A stretch of DNA of 64,000 bases from the NCBI GenBank assembly GCA_964023275.1, contig OZ029916.1, positions 33,158,727 to 33,222,726 on the forward strand. Reading direction: 5' to 3'. The position numbers and the translations under genes are program-made. Each line of letters begins with the position of its first letter. Position 1 is the first letter of the stretch. Under the pieces are notes generated by a model. That model saw nothing but the letters and a program-made list of their open reading frames with translations. It was not told the DNA's origin and made no database searches. Below are positions 43,310 to 54,829 of the stretch, piece by piece. The DNA is from Norana najaformis. Its lineage: Eukaryota; Annelida; Clitellata; Crassiclitellata; Hormogastridae.

Positions 43310-44820
43310 TAAAATTGTATAGCGCCACATCGATAATCTATTCAGTGGCGTTGTCTTCGCTAGCCTAATAAATGTCAGATTTCATTAAGAACAGAAATTC
43401 ATCAGTTGCCAAGCAAGGCTCTTAATTAATATTATAATTACAAAGTCACCAACGTGTGCTCCTGCACACCAGCAGAGCCCCACCAAAAGATTCTCACTCA
43501 GAGTTTAGAGCTTAATGGAATGTTCAGCTCTCCTGCGCCGCGTGGCATCAAGGATGAGGATCGATGGCAAAGTATGTGGTTCAACACTTGGGGCAAACGG
43601 CTCTCTCGCCGTCCAGCAGTTTCCCACTGTAGAAAAGCATTTTTTGTGCAGGTCATGCATTTGATATGTCATAGAGCCTCTCCGTGCAACTCCAAACACT
43701 TTTTCTCGCCCTTACTTTACTGAATTCAAGATTTTTCCGGTTCATCATGGTCAATTATCCCTATGAGAACCTACCACCCCTTAATGGTTGACGGGTCCAC
43801 ATGGCACCGAGGACGAACGCAATGTTCAAAGCGCAAAAAAATCAAACAGGAATCGAGAAAAACGCTGAAACGCGCACTCAGTTGCAGTAGAAGTCCGAAC
43901 AAATGTGAATTATCCGGCTTATTTCGCGGAAGACGAAGAAACTGACAAATGGCAAAGGCACTGTGTGCTGGTCCATCCACTTAGAAGTCTTCTTCCGAGC
44001 ATTCGCACAGTTCCACCTAACTCAGCTTAAGTTACATTTTCTTCCTATTCTTAGGCAGATGTCTCAGACGGCCATGTTCACAGCGATTTAATAGAGATTC
44101 CTACAAGGCGCCGTTTAAAGGTTTAGATACATACATATTGATTTATGAAAGATCTGCAGAAGGCATACTTTTGTATGTATGTGTTGTTAGTTATTATTAG
44201 TATTAGTTTTTAAACTTCTACAGCCCGCTGTGTAGTCCTAATGCACAAGGCATCAGTCCATGACGCACCATAAGCAAAGGTAATAATGTTTAAGTCGCCA
44301 GACCTACACGACTTAAAGAGTGGGCCTAATATGACCTAGTTTGCAATGACAGGTCTGGATTATTTAGGCTGCAATACCTACCATAAAATATGAGTTTTCC
44401 GACCGTATGTGCATACAGAACAAACACTTGTAGCAGTATTATCTGCTGTAGAGATCCTAAAGACACGCAGTTCTGTTTCTATGATGGAATATAAGATTGG
44501 TAGGCTGAGTCATTGCAGGATCTACATAGAATTTGTCTGATTTCCCTAATTCAAGTTGGTTTTTCCGACATTAGCAGGAAGTAAAACCTATCCTGGGGAC
44601 TTCGATCGATCACAACTGCACATTTCTGCTTCGACCTATGGAAATTTAAGAGACACACTACTGCAACGAATTCATTGTTTGCTAGTAGCCGTTTGCTTCC
44701 TATTTCCCCAAAACTACAGCTAAATTTGTTATCAGCCAACAGATTTAACTTCTAAATGCTGGAGGATACTTACCTTAATAATCGACCTCTGACTTAGAAT
44801 AAGGGAACAGCCACAACGCT
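43310..44820 (+). other. BPI-D upstream region, duplicated, no gene recognised
   Basis: Counterpart of 20.34-21.85 kb. Overlapping short frames only. Confidence 0.6.
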
Positions 44821-46794
44821 CGTGCCTTAATATTTAGGCTAGGCGTTTTATCTCGGTCTGAAGTTTATAATAATCGGCCTATTCGTCTTGAATATAATTG
44901 GCTGCATAAATTGAGCCTAACTCGTGGAGTATATGGGCAAATGCAAACATCCTAATCACAACCCCATGACATCTGTGACAACTGTCAACACCAGACTGTC
45001 AACATGGGGCTGCGTTGATTGGGGGCAACGCGTCTGTGGAGGGAATGCCAGCGGTTACTCTTCCACCTACCTGGCCATTGTTTACAGAATGATGAACTTG
45101 TCTCCTAATGAACACTGACATCACTTAGGCAAGCGAAAACCGAAATATTTATAAGGCGCTATGTTAAGTATCTATATGCATACATATATGTATTAATTAA
45201 ATACATTGCATACATACATACATACTACATACATACACACACATATATATGTATATACATACATATATACACACATACATATACATGAACATACATACCA
45301 ACCTACCTGGCTGAACCTCTTCAAATACAATCCCTGTTATTACAAGTGGCAAGATGACATTAAGCTGTTGTTGACTTCTGCACTCCTGCCTCCGTCTTTC
45401 GAAGCTGATGCATCGCGTGAAATATTGGCAAATAGTTGTTGAACCTGTAAGAATTAATCGTATTCATTATCCCTGGATTAGGGCCTACTTCAGCGCTAAG
45501 TCGTGCATGGGAACCAATTTATTCACTAACGCTAAACGATCAGTGGCTGCTGCTGTTGTCTTACCCAGCTTCCTTGCTTTACCTTAATCTTACTTTCCCT
45601 TCGCTGACTTTCTCTTTTCTTATAGGCCATTTCGCCTTAGCATCCCTTACCTTACAATACCTTACCTTCTTAACATGCACTTTTCGTATCATGTCTCATT
45701 TTACCAAAACGCCCAAAAATGCAAAGCATTTCGTCCCAAGAACGGATCTTTTACTGACAAGGCACTGTCCGACAAAGGTGAACTTAAACCTCACAGCTCG
45801 TTCCTCAGTTGCTACAGGAAATGTCGGTTATTTCTTTGCATTTTAATATGCTAACGTTATTTCTCATGAACTGAAATTGTTGTGCCTCCCCTCTTGGAGG
45901 CTTTTGCCCCTCCCCTAAGCCAGAAATCCTAGCGCCGCCAAGGTGAACAGGCAGCCTGTGAAGATCGGTTCCTGTCCTGCTGCGACCGTGTGCAAGTTGT
46001 TAGTTAAAACGTGTATGCTTCTGTCGCCAGTTAGGGGAATCCAATAACGTCGCAAACTGAACTAACCGTTGACGGAATTATACACATCTTAACAACTCGC
46101 TCGCGGTTGTAACACACTTCGCAACACGCTCAGACAGTCGCTATTAATTAACACAGGCAAGGAGACCGAACTAGCGATTAGCATTGTCTTAGGTTTTGTA
46201 TCCTGTTGCTGGGCCGGTAGAATTAGCAGGCGGACTTGCATGTGATAAGTCGTCATGTCTATGTAGGCCTATGTGCAGTATCTAGCTACTCAATTCGCCG
46301 CCTATAATAGTAGGCTTACCTTACGAAAGCACAGATGACCTACATATGCATAAGACTACAAGAGGGCACGAATTGTTAGTCCTTAACAATCATACAATTG
46401 CTTTCTCATTCTGGGGTTTAAGACCGGGTTAGTCCGAGTTATCTCTTGCACTCTCGTGAGCTATCCATTTGTAGCAGAATCTGACATTTTATAGACTTCC
46501 AGGCAAACCATGGATTAGAAAAGTTAAGACTATAACAGAGTACATTAGATCAAAATACTCGAGTAGGGTACAATCGAATAGAGTAGATTGGAGAAGAACT
46601 GAGAAGAGTAAAATAGAGTATCTAATTAGTATAGTGGAATACAATAGAGTAAAATACAGTGGAGCAGATTGGTGTGAAAAAGAGTGCAGTAGATTAGATT
46701 AGGTTACTTTAGACTATATTACATTAGGTTGGGCTAGAGTACTTGAGAAGTTTAATGATCGTTCGTTTATAAATCAGCAAATAATCTCAATAAC
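44821..46794 (+). other. Right-copy-only block, no gene recognised
   Basis: Absent from the left copy. A CATA tract lies at 45,165-45,300 just after AAGGCGCTATGTTAAG; TAGAGTA-type low-complexity sequence occupies about 46.52-46.74 kb. The 96-codon plus frame at 45,556 has no recognisable domain. Confidence 0.55.
45165..45300 (+). repeat. CATA microsatellite
   Basis: Imperfect CATA/TATG units following a GGCGCTAT motif. Confidence 0.85.
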
Positions 46795-46940
46795 TTTATA
46801 AATGAGAAAATAATCTCAATAAGTAATTAGGAGTAACATTCAAATCATTTTAACATAAAAGAACGATTGACACACAACTCAAAACAATTTCGAATAAGAA
46901 CACAGTTCGTCGAAAGTTTCAAGTCAGTAGAGTTGAGCCG
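46795..46940 (+). repeat. Inverted relic of BPI intron 2 sequence
   Basis: TAATTAGGAGTAA, CATTTTAACATAAAAGAACGA, CAAAACAATTTCGAAT and AAAGTTTCAAG match, in order, the reverse complement of gene B/D intron 2 (about 17,085-17,205 and 40,060-40,185). The match is diverged and gapped. Confidence 0.65.
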
Positions 46941-47063
46941 CTACATAGCGCTGCACTGAAATGAATTAATGAAGGGGGAAATTTTGTTATTTAGCTTGTT
47001 GGAGGAACTTGGAACTAATCAAAGCGCGTCTCATTATCTTCGGACGATTTACGACCCACTTGT

Positions 47064-47180
47064 TAGAGTAGGCCTAAGCCCCCGAAGTTTAAGCCGCTGA
47101 ACTTTAGAGTAGGCCCGAAGATTAAGCCGCTGAGCTTTAGAGTAGGCCTAAGCCCCCGAAGATTAAGCCGCTGAAATTTA
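47064..47180 (+). repeat. Three tandem copies of a 41-bp unit
   Basis: TAGAGTAGGCCTAAGCCCCC with GAAGATTAAGCCGCTGA, starting at 47,064, 47,105 and 47,138; the middle copy lacks 8 bases. Confidence 0.9.
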
Positions 47181-47744
47181 GCACCACTAGCCACCAAGAT
47201 ACTTGCAGCAGATACTCTCCGCCAGATTGTTTTGTGGACAAAAAACGAAAATCATAAATGTTTTCTTCCAGTACAGCGCCCCTCCACACAGAGCTCTTTC
47301 AGTCCAGAACATCAGCAGTTTATGCGTTAATCCTTTTCGCTTTGAATAATATGAAATTTCGATATAAAAAGATAGCTAAAAAGATGAGATTTCAAAATTC
47401 AAATGGTGCAATGTTTCCAAATGAACCCAACCCTTTCGGTCCAAGAAATAATAAAACATCATTTCATTCAACTTTCAAAACGTTAAGCCTATATGCACAT
47501 AAAATCAAATCAGTATAATATTCACTTCATCTAATAGAAATGCCATCGAAGCATAATAAACTGTCAATCGGAACAAAGTACAATTGCATTATCAAAATAC
47601 TATCTGTAATCCATTCTTAAGTGATGTTAAAAAGTTACTGTTATTCACTAGCAAATCCGGCAGCATCAGTTTCTTAAAAGACAAGAAGTAGCTAATTTTG
47701 TTTGCTAAGAATGTTCTCATCAAAATATGTGACACTTTTCACAG

Positions 47745-48437
47745 TTATCTTGGCAGAAAGCGAAGAGTTGTGGATGGAGTGTACTTGACATCGGTTGAAA
47801 TGCGCAAACAGTGATTATCATTTTCCAGTTTAGTGTTGGTGAACTGGACATCTTTGATGCCTGGAATCGGAACTCCCTTCTGCCCAATCGTGTTCAGCTT
47901 CGGAATTATGAATACCTTCGCAGCGAGGTTGAAAACGCTGTTGAGAACAAAATCTGGAATGGGACCGATCTGCGTTTCGACAACTTGAATCGTCGGAGAC
48001 AGTTTCGTGATGTTACCCCTGAGGACCATGTCGTTCAGCGACACTGCCAAAGACACCATGACCGATACCTTCGTCTTGAACATCGGAACCAGTGAACCGT
48101 TGCTTAGCCTGGCTCTGTAAGCAATGATGCCAGCAAAGTTCCCCTGTATATCGGCACTCGAGATGGTCGCAATGGGGTAACTCGAGGCGAACATCTCCAG
48201 CTCGGCGGATGCATTCGGAAACGCCTTGGCAGCTTGTGGAATCAGGAATCCGAAACAGGCAAGGCTTGTGCATGTAGTGTTGAGGAATCCCTTTTCATCG
48301 GCCGGCAGGTCATCCTTAGTCAGGTTGTGCCTTAGGATGTCGTGCTTGTAGAGAACGTATCCCATCGTCTTCAGGATGTAATCCGAGACTAAGATCAGTA
48401 TCATTCTATCGCTTGTTGCGGTGGGAAACGCATCTGC
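47745..48437 (-). CDS. BPI: BPI-E exon 3
   Basis: 230 codons plus TAA; acceptor TGCAG. Begins ADAFPTATSDRM and ends TTLRFLPR. Confidence 0.94.
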   Translation of the reverse strand, partial: ADAFPTATSDRMILILVSDYILKTMGYVLYKHDILRHNLTKDDLPADEKGFLNTTCTSLACFGFLIPQAAKAFPNASAELEMFASSYPIATISSADIQGNFAGIIAYRARLSNGSLVPMFKTKVSVMVSLAVSLNDMVLRGNITKLSPTIQVVETQIGPIPDFVLNSVFNLAAKVFIIPKLNTIGQKGVPIPGIKDVQFTNTKLENDNHCLRISTDVKYTPSTTLRFLPR

Positions 48438-51400
48438 CTGCAAGAAGTAACAGTTTAACCAGTTTGCATTGTCATCATTACTATCTGCAAATAACTGGCT
48501 GTGTTTCTTTTGCTCGATATCCAGATCGATAGTCCATCTTTTCTTGAATGTTCTACTTCCTTATGTGTCCACTTAGTCGTTCAACCGGAGCTACTGACAC
48601 TTATGTTCTCAAATAACAGACTTCTGATCGGCTTAGAGTGGTCTCGGAGCGCTTCTTGTTAAATATTGTGGAGACGTTACGTATATTATGTGTTATATTG
48701 CATCGCATTATCATTCATCGTTAACCGACCAAAGGGCCTAACTAAGGAAAACCATTGTACCTCCGCGTCCTACTATGGCATACGGGTAAAGTTCACGAAC
48801 TACATTTACCGCATTCACTTTAGGATTATAAAGTAGGCTATGCATAGTCAGCCTCCTGTCAGCTACGCTTGTGGTGCAACATGGGCCCATACTGGACCCG
48901 TAGCTGCCCATCAATTTCCGCCAGTGGCACAGTGCGGGCCACTCTAGGCTTAGTGAACACGTGTGGGGCCATTAGCCTGCCGGCATCTTTACCTGGAAGG
49001 GCGCTTCGACTGTTTCACTCTTGAAGAAGAACTCTCCTTTATGAAAGGAATCCATGAATCCAGCCTGGAAGGCCGGTGGTGACGTCAGACGATAGTCGAA
49101 TACCCAGGTATTGTCGATGATGAAGTCAACAGGTAGCGTGGCCAGCTCCTCTCGGGCGTTATGGTTGATGGCATTCTGAGCTGCATCGCATATCTGCGTC
49201 TGAAGACCGTTTCGAAGAGGGTCCTCTACGTACCCGATGAATAGCTTGTAGAGCCAGCTGGCACCGCCGTGCAGCTGAATCTTAACGGAATCGACGTTGC
49301 ACTGACAGCCGGTGCTGGCGATGGTCGGGTGACCGGTTTGATCCTGGCCGAGTGTAACGGATTCGCTCAACGAGGCGCCGGACACGTCTCCGTCGAAGCT
49401 TCCCGAGTCCTGAATGACGATGAATCCAAGACGGTACTTGTAGTGCCAGTTGCCGCTGACCGAGATGCCCGCGTTGCTCAGCTGCCACGTCAGACCATGG
49501 CCTGGGTTGATGGACACCGCTGTACCTGGCTTTACGAAACTGGTCACCTGTGAAAACAGGTGAAAATATAAGGTCAGATGATTGCTCGAAGTTTGGTCAC
49601 CTGTAGAAACGGGTGAAGGTAAGAGAATATTATATGTTGCTTGACGACGTTGGTTCACTTTTAGAAATATTTATTTAGGGTTATTTAGAATTTAGTCACC
49701 CATACACAAACAGCCAAGGTAAGAGGTTGGTGGCTGTTTTTGCAGAAGTTGCTAACCTATAACATAAACGAGTGAAAATGAGGGGAGGTAACTCGATGTA
49801 CTCACGTTAAGCGAAGTTAGTTAATGCGTGCGAATTAGAGTAAAGCAGGATAAGGAGAATAGTTCTAATAGTCCCTATTTGGGACTATGGTGGAGTGTGA
49901 TCAGGTAAGTTGAAGTAATTAAAGTTTGGTAAAGTAAAGGTACATAAGGTCAGGCAGTCAGAATGGTTGATATATGGTTGAAAAGTAAAGCAGAATAAGA
50001 AAAGTATGGATGAAGCAATGTATCGTAAGGTCGCATCAGGTTAAGCACAATATTATGGCCAACCATAAGACCACACCACAACCTGCAGTTGGCGAATGGT
50101 TGCACAGTTGGTCATCGTTAAAGTCTCGTTCGATATCGCCGTTTAAGTTGTCCTGCGTTATGGAATCAATTTTTCAATGTGACCTAGATTTTTGTGCGGT
50201 TCCGAAAGCTACCTGGACAGTTTATATCGCTGAAGCCCTAGCATCTTTTTGAACGGCATGTAAGTCCAGCCTGAACATTGCTTGTATACAGTGTTGAACC
50301 CGGACATTACACTCGATCATTTCACAAAATTAATATCACGAGAACACTGCTCGGACAACCATTAGACAGTTGTCCATTTTAGTCTGTGGACCGTTACTCT
50401 GCAATTCCCTGTCACTCTATAGGCTATATAACTTTCTAGTTTTTCTACATTATCCTACATCAATTTAATTACAACGAGTATAAAATTCTGACTGAAAACT
50501 TATTTAAGCTTATAACAAGGTCTGCGCTCTTGCTTTCATGTAGACCTGTTTCTGTAACACAGATGGAAACTTCTGTAAATAAACCAGTCACTGGGGTGAC
50601 CCAGAGCCATCTATACACGGTATAGATGGCTCTGGGGTGACCTACTTGATAAATAATCTAATAAGTTAATCTAACAATCTAAGAACTTCTATAGCGCCAC
50701 TGTATTAATGCTCAAGGCATCAGTCGATGGTCGCTGCTGAGCAAAATCGTTGTGCTAGTCCAATTCAATGGAAAGCTCGGTCTAAAAGCCGGGTGGGGGT
50801 ATCCAGACGACACAGAGACACAGACAACCTACGGAGGAAATGAGTCCAGAAAGAGCTGAGTTTTAGTCGGTATCTGGAGGCCAAAACAGACTGCCAAGCG
50901 CACATTTGCCGGAAGAGAGTTCAAGATGCTAGAGCCAGCCACCGAAAAGGCACGCCTGTCCAGATCTGTTCTTGTCCACGGAATAGTCAGATAATCGAAT
51001 GCATGATAATCGAACATTATTGTTCCTTTTGGTTTTACCCATTTACATCTATGCAAAGTGACTGAAATTGTGTTGTTTAACAGGTGATCCTATATATAGG
51101 ATTTGAACCTGGTCTAGACTATATGCCGTCTGTGACAATAAAAACATGAATTCGGTGATAAAACGGAAAGCCAGAGTCTTTTGAATGAACTCTCCCGTCC
51201 ACGAGAGGTTTCGATTACCCAACTGACGAATGCTCCAGCCAGTACAGTGATTCTGCTTGAGAAGGAACATTCGGACGCGACACGCTCAATACACCATTAG
51301 CACAACAAGGCATCGCCATTAAATGCACGATCGTAACCGCGTACTATCAACTCGGCTGTCGTCATTCCTCGGCTTCAGACAGCACGAATCAAGAACTAAC

Positions 51401-53047
51401 TGTCAGGTATGGAGGCTAAATCGCTGGTCTGGCTTAATTTAGGCCTACTCGCGACTGAATAACTTTAAATTGCATGCGGTTTTATATAGCGACCGTATGG
51501 CCTCGACCCCGCTAACTTTTGCAAATGCGTATATCTCACACCCGTGGATGGATAAACTTTGACGACGTATTTCTTATTTATTCGTATTTAGTAGACTATT
51601 TAGTACTTATTCTTATTTAGTGAATAAAATAATTTTTCTAACAAGTAATTTGATAGTTGTATTTTAAATTGTTGCAAAAAGTATTTTGTATTTTAAATAC
51701 TTTTCTGATCAAGTATTTATGCTTGTACTTTAATTACTTTTTAAAAGTTTTTCCCACCACCGCGCTTCATCGACTGTCAGAGACTCAATTCATCGACATA
51801 CGGTAAACGTAAGGACTACATTAGCTGTAGAACCAACAGCTTGCCTGAGCGTCATAGGCCCTGATAAAATACATGTGACACTTCCCGTTGGGGGCTTCCT
51901 GTTATTCCAGCATCATCCAGCTGTGGATGGGCTTTTCTTGTTATCACACTATGACATCATTTCACTTGAAGAGACCATCAACTGCTGCCTTGTGCATTAT
52001 GACAACGTAATGTTCTCAGTAGGCGCTGTATAAATGTCCAAATACATACATATGTTACACTCATACATGCACAGTTACAGGTATATAATGTGAGGTGAAT
52101 TCAGAAGTTTCCACGTGAGGCCAGGAAACATAAGGTGAATTGCGAAACAGGTAGTGTATTTGGGGGGGGGGGGGTAACTCTAGCCCAGTGGCGGATTTAT
52201 CTATAGGCTTGGAGGTCGGTTCGCCCTCCGCGCCCCTCTTGGTTATAGGCCTATGCCGGCGCCTCTGACACCACATCCGTGCATGGTGGACTGCCAGAAT
52301 CAGGTGCAACTCTCTGGAAATGCCCTAGCCCCCACGCAAGCAATCCTGGGGCCACCATTGCCCTAAGGCAATATGTCGCTTTCAAAGAAACTTAAGCCAA
52401 TTCACTTTTAGGTTAATTGATGGGTGTGCGATAGTCTACTGGAGAGCTTGCTGGATTGTCACCCCTCAAGTCGGGTTTTCAAATCCATGTCAGGGTAGAA
52501 AAAGGTTTCACGATTTCTGCTCCATGGCATTCTTTCACTCCCTAGCGAATCCGGCCATTAAACGCGTTCACAGTCGTTGTGAAGATCAGGCGGCAAAGGA
52601 CAGGAATGGCCAACCGCCCTCATATGCTCAAACTAAGCAAATACATCATACTCGTATCTGCCTTTCAGGATTAATTTAAGGGACTGTTCCTCGTAGGTTA
52701 AGTAGACCTGTACCTAAGTAAGATCAATTCAATGAAAAATGAGCAGGATCGAGGCCACACGATCACTACAGAAAAACGTGTAGATTTACGCATGAACTTA
52801 CGTGTATGTTCGTAACGTCGTACGAAACCTTTCCAACTGGCAAATCGGCCGATCCGTGCTGATCAGGGATCTTCAGCTGCCCTACGCTCTTTGCCAGAAT
52901 ATCAACTGCAACGCCCGCTCCGTAGTTTAGACCCGACTGGGACAGCCGGAACTGTAGCCCTGGGGTAACCGACCCCAGCGCCACCGTCCCGACTAACAAC
53001 AGATAGCAAAATGCTTGTGACACTACACCGTTTAAAGTGGTCGCCAT
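47745..53047 (-). CDS. BPI: BPI-E: BPI/LBP-family protein, three exons
   Basis: Exons 52,802-53,047, 48,993-49,547 and 47,745-48,437 join in phase 0 to 497 aa. Signal peptide (FCYLLLVGTVALG), TPGLQFRLSQSGLNYGAGVA, LKIPDQHGSADLPVGKV. The N-terminal barrel has STGCQC...TQICDAA and GGASWLYKLFIGYVE. The C-terminal domain has SDRMILILVSDYILKTMGYVLY, KGVPIPGIKDV and HCLRISTDV. Clean splice sites throughout (GTAAGT/GTAAAG donors). Intron 1 is 3.25 kb with a LINE tail and the boundary of the segmental duplication. Its duplicate on the left has lost exons 2 and 3. Expected role: secreted LPS-binding antibacterial protein. Confidence 0.93.
48993..49547 (-). CDS. BPI: BPI-E exon 2
   Basis: 185 codons; acceptor CACAG, donor GTAAAG. 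VTSFVKPGTAV, GLTWQLSNAGISVSGNWHYK, conserved Cys pair, EAPFQ. Confidence 0.94.
50602..50633 (+). repeat. 32-bp palindromic insertion flanked by 9-bp direct repeats
   Basis: 16-bp perfect arms (50,601-50,616 and 50,620-50,635) with a 3-base loop. GGGGTGACC stands on both sides (50,593-50,601 and 50,634-50,642). The left duplicate has a single GGGGTGACC and no palindrome. Confidence 0.9.
50680..51290 (-). repeat. LINE tail in BPI-E intron 1
   Basis: The minus frame reads MFDYHAFDYLTIPWTRTDLD then RRAFSVAGSSILNSLPANV, the C-terminal tail of a non-LTR polymerase, and ends in the 3' untranslated GAGCATTAATACAGTGGCGC stretch. Related copy at 54.83-55.33 kb; truncated copy at 22.94-23.23 kb. Confidence 0.8.
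51422..52727 (-). other. BPI-E intron 1, part outside the duplication
   Basis: Contains AGGCGCTGTATAAATGTCC followed by CATACATA (52.02-52.05 kb), a G run (52,162-52,174) and a CAGTGGCGGATTTA motif like some DNA-transposon ends (about 52,187). No coding frame supported. Confidence 0.5.
52728..52792 (+). repeat. Direct repeat beside BPI-E exon 1, copy 1
   Basis: TGAAAAATGAGCAGGATCGA through AACGTGTAGATTTACG; the second copy at 53,501-53,567 is about 80-85% identical. The two copies bracket exon 1. Confidence 0.7.
52802..53047 (-). CDS. BPI: BPI-E exon 1
   Basis: 82 codons from the Met at 53,045-53,047, chosen because it directly precedes the signal peptide; an in-frame Met lies 25 codons upstream. 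Donor GTAAGT. Ends YDVTNIH. Confidence 0.87.
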
Positions 53048-53290
53048 TTTACTCCCTACAACCGCGAACTTCTTTGCCTTGCTGCTTTGTTCCGAGTGAC
53101 AACTGGTCGTAGTCGGTAGCAATTATGTGTTGACAGGTACATTCTGTGTGCACTTGTACTACCACAGTACTCGAGTCATTCGACAGTTGGAAATTCCGAT
53201 ATTAGTAAACACCCAGGCTAATCAAGGCAGCGACAAGGCTATTTTTGGTCGTGTTTTCGATCGTAAGAATTTGACATTAAAGCTCGCGTT

Positions 53291-53362
53291 GAGAGCCCCA
53301 GGGGGCAGGACATTCACAGCCCAGGGGCGGGGCATGCTGTGAACGTCCCGCCCCTAGGTCTC
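53291..53362 (+). repeat. Imperfect inverted repeat (GC-rich hairpin) upstream of BPI-E
   Basis: GGGGGCAGGACATTCACAGC pairs with GCTGTGAACGTCCCGCCCC across a 14-base loop. Confidence 0.7.
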
Positions 53363-53500
53363 TTATTAAAATTTTTATGCCTCACAGCCGCGGCATGCTT
53401 TGTTCGACGAACAACCACACAGAAAGACACACAGACAGAAAAATGGATTGGCCTCATTTCAAACGGGCAGCACTGGGGAAGGTTCTCACCCGATATATTC

Positions 53501-53567
53501 GTTGAAAAATGAGCAGGGTGGAGGCCAAACCGTCGCCAGAGAAAACGTGTACATTTAGATTTTACAG
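53501..53567 (+). repeat. Direct repeat beside BPI-E exon 1, copy 2
   Basis: See 52,728-52,792: TGAAAAATGAGCAGGGTGGA through AACGTGTACATTTAG. Confidence 0.7.
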
Positions 53568-54410
53568 ATACTGTTATTGCAGCCTGCAATGAAGACGGAT
53601 ATAAACATCAAGAATCACATGTAAACATTCTATTCAATGAGTACAGGTACATAGGCCCAAGTTCACGAACTGCGACAAACCGGAAATGTGTCAAAGCAAA
53701 AAATGGCTCTTACATTCGACCATAACCATCTCCAAAGAAAAACACAGAGGTTATTTGCCTCTGAAATAAACAATCAGCTATGCTTGCTTAATTACTAAAG
53801 CACATACGTCCTGCTGATAAAAAATTAGCTTTCTAATAAGATTTTCCACTGCTTGTCTCTCAAGCACCATCTGAAAACTGCCACAATTTGTGGCAAAAAT
53901 TGTGTGATTACAAACCGCGTCTGTTGACAGCAGTAACCTGCAAACTGAAACCAGTAAAGCTCAAATGCTCTATTTCTCACTGAACCAAATGTCTCACAGA
54001 GGCACAACTCAAATGTCACAAAAAGTAAAATATTTAATCTCTTCGAATTTTATGCAGATAATACAATCTTGTCTGTCAGAAGCCCTTGCTCAGCTGCACA
54101 TGGCACTGAGAGACTGCAGAAGACTATGTAACCAGACCAATTCCACTGCATTCTGCATGTGTCAGATGTTCCAAAAGACTCTACATAAATGTACAGCTAC
54201 ACACCAAAAACACAACTATACATATATATATACACATATACATATTATATACCGAGAACCAAAATAATAAATAAAAAGTGTACAAATACACAAGGTTATA
54301 TTTGTTGGAGCGTAACCTTCAGTTGGAATACAGATTATAATTTCGTTTATGGGCTTGGAATGTGGGGGCTTCTGATAAAGTACCGAGATCTTATATGATA
54401 AAACCCAGAG
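53568..54410 (+). other. Intergenic, nothing recognised
   Basis: AT-rich with a short ATATATACACATATACATAT tract near 54,220. No gene supported. Confidence 0.55.
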
Positions 54411-54505
54411 AGGCACCCGAAAAGTGAAGTCACACTACACCACCTAAGTGTGTCCAGAGGCACCTGAAAAGTGAAGTCACAATACACCACCTAAGTGTGT
54501 CCAGA
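54411..54505 (+). repeat. Two tandem copies of a 48-bp unit
   Basis: AGGCACCYGAAAAGTGAAGT through CCTAAGTGTGTCCAG, twice, with two differences. Confidence 0.9.
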
Positions 54506-54829
54506 ATCAAGTAAACACACACAATGGATTATTCAAAGACTCCCAACAACTGTGGGTTAAACAATAATTCTGGATACCGTCATTGCTTCACAAACTCAAA
54601 TAACTTTACCTAGAATTTCTTAAATTTAAATAGAATTAAAAAGTTCCTTTCTTTACTTATTTACTACTAATAATTTTACTAATAATGTCATCTATATTAC
54701 GTAAATTTTCACTGACTCTAACCAATAATGGCTTTCTCCGAATTATTCATGCTGCAGTTTGGAAGTGGCATAGTCTCCTTTATGTGTGTGTCCATGCCAA
54801 TGAGGGACATTTCAAACATAAAAATAATA

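Larger units (their letters stand above)
38961..51421 (+). repeat. Right copy of the BPI segmental duplication
   Basis: Counterpart of 15,993-23,275. It holds gene D, its upstream region, and the 3' part of gene E with exons 3 and 2 and part of intron 1. It is the more complete copy; extra blocks at 44,821-47,377 and 47,672-49,822 have no partner on the left. Confidence 0.9.
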
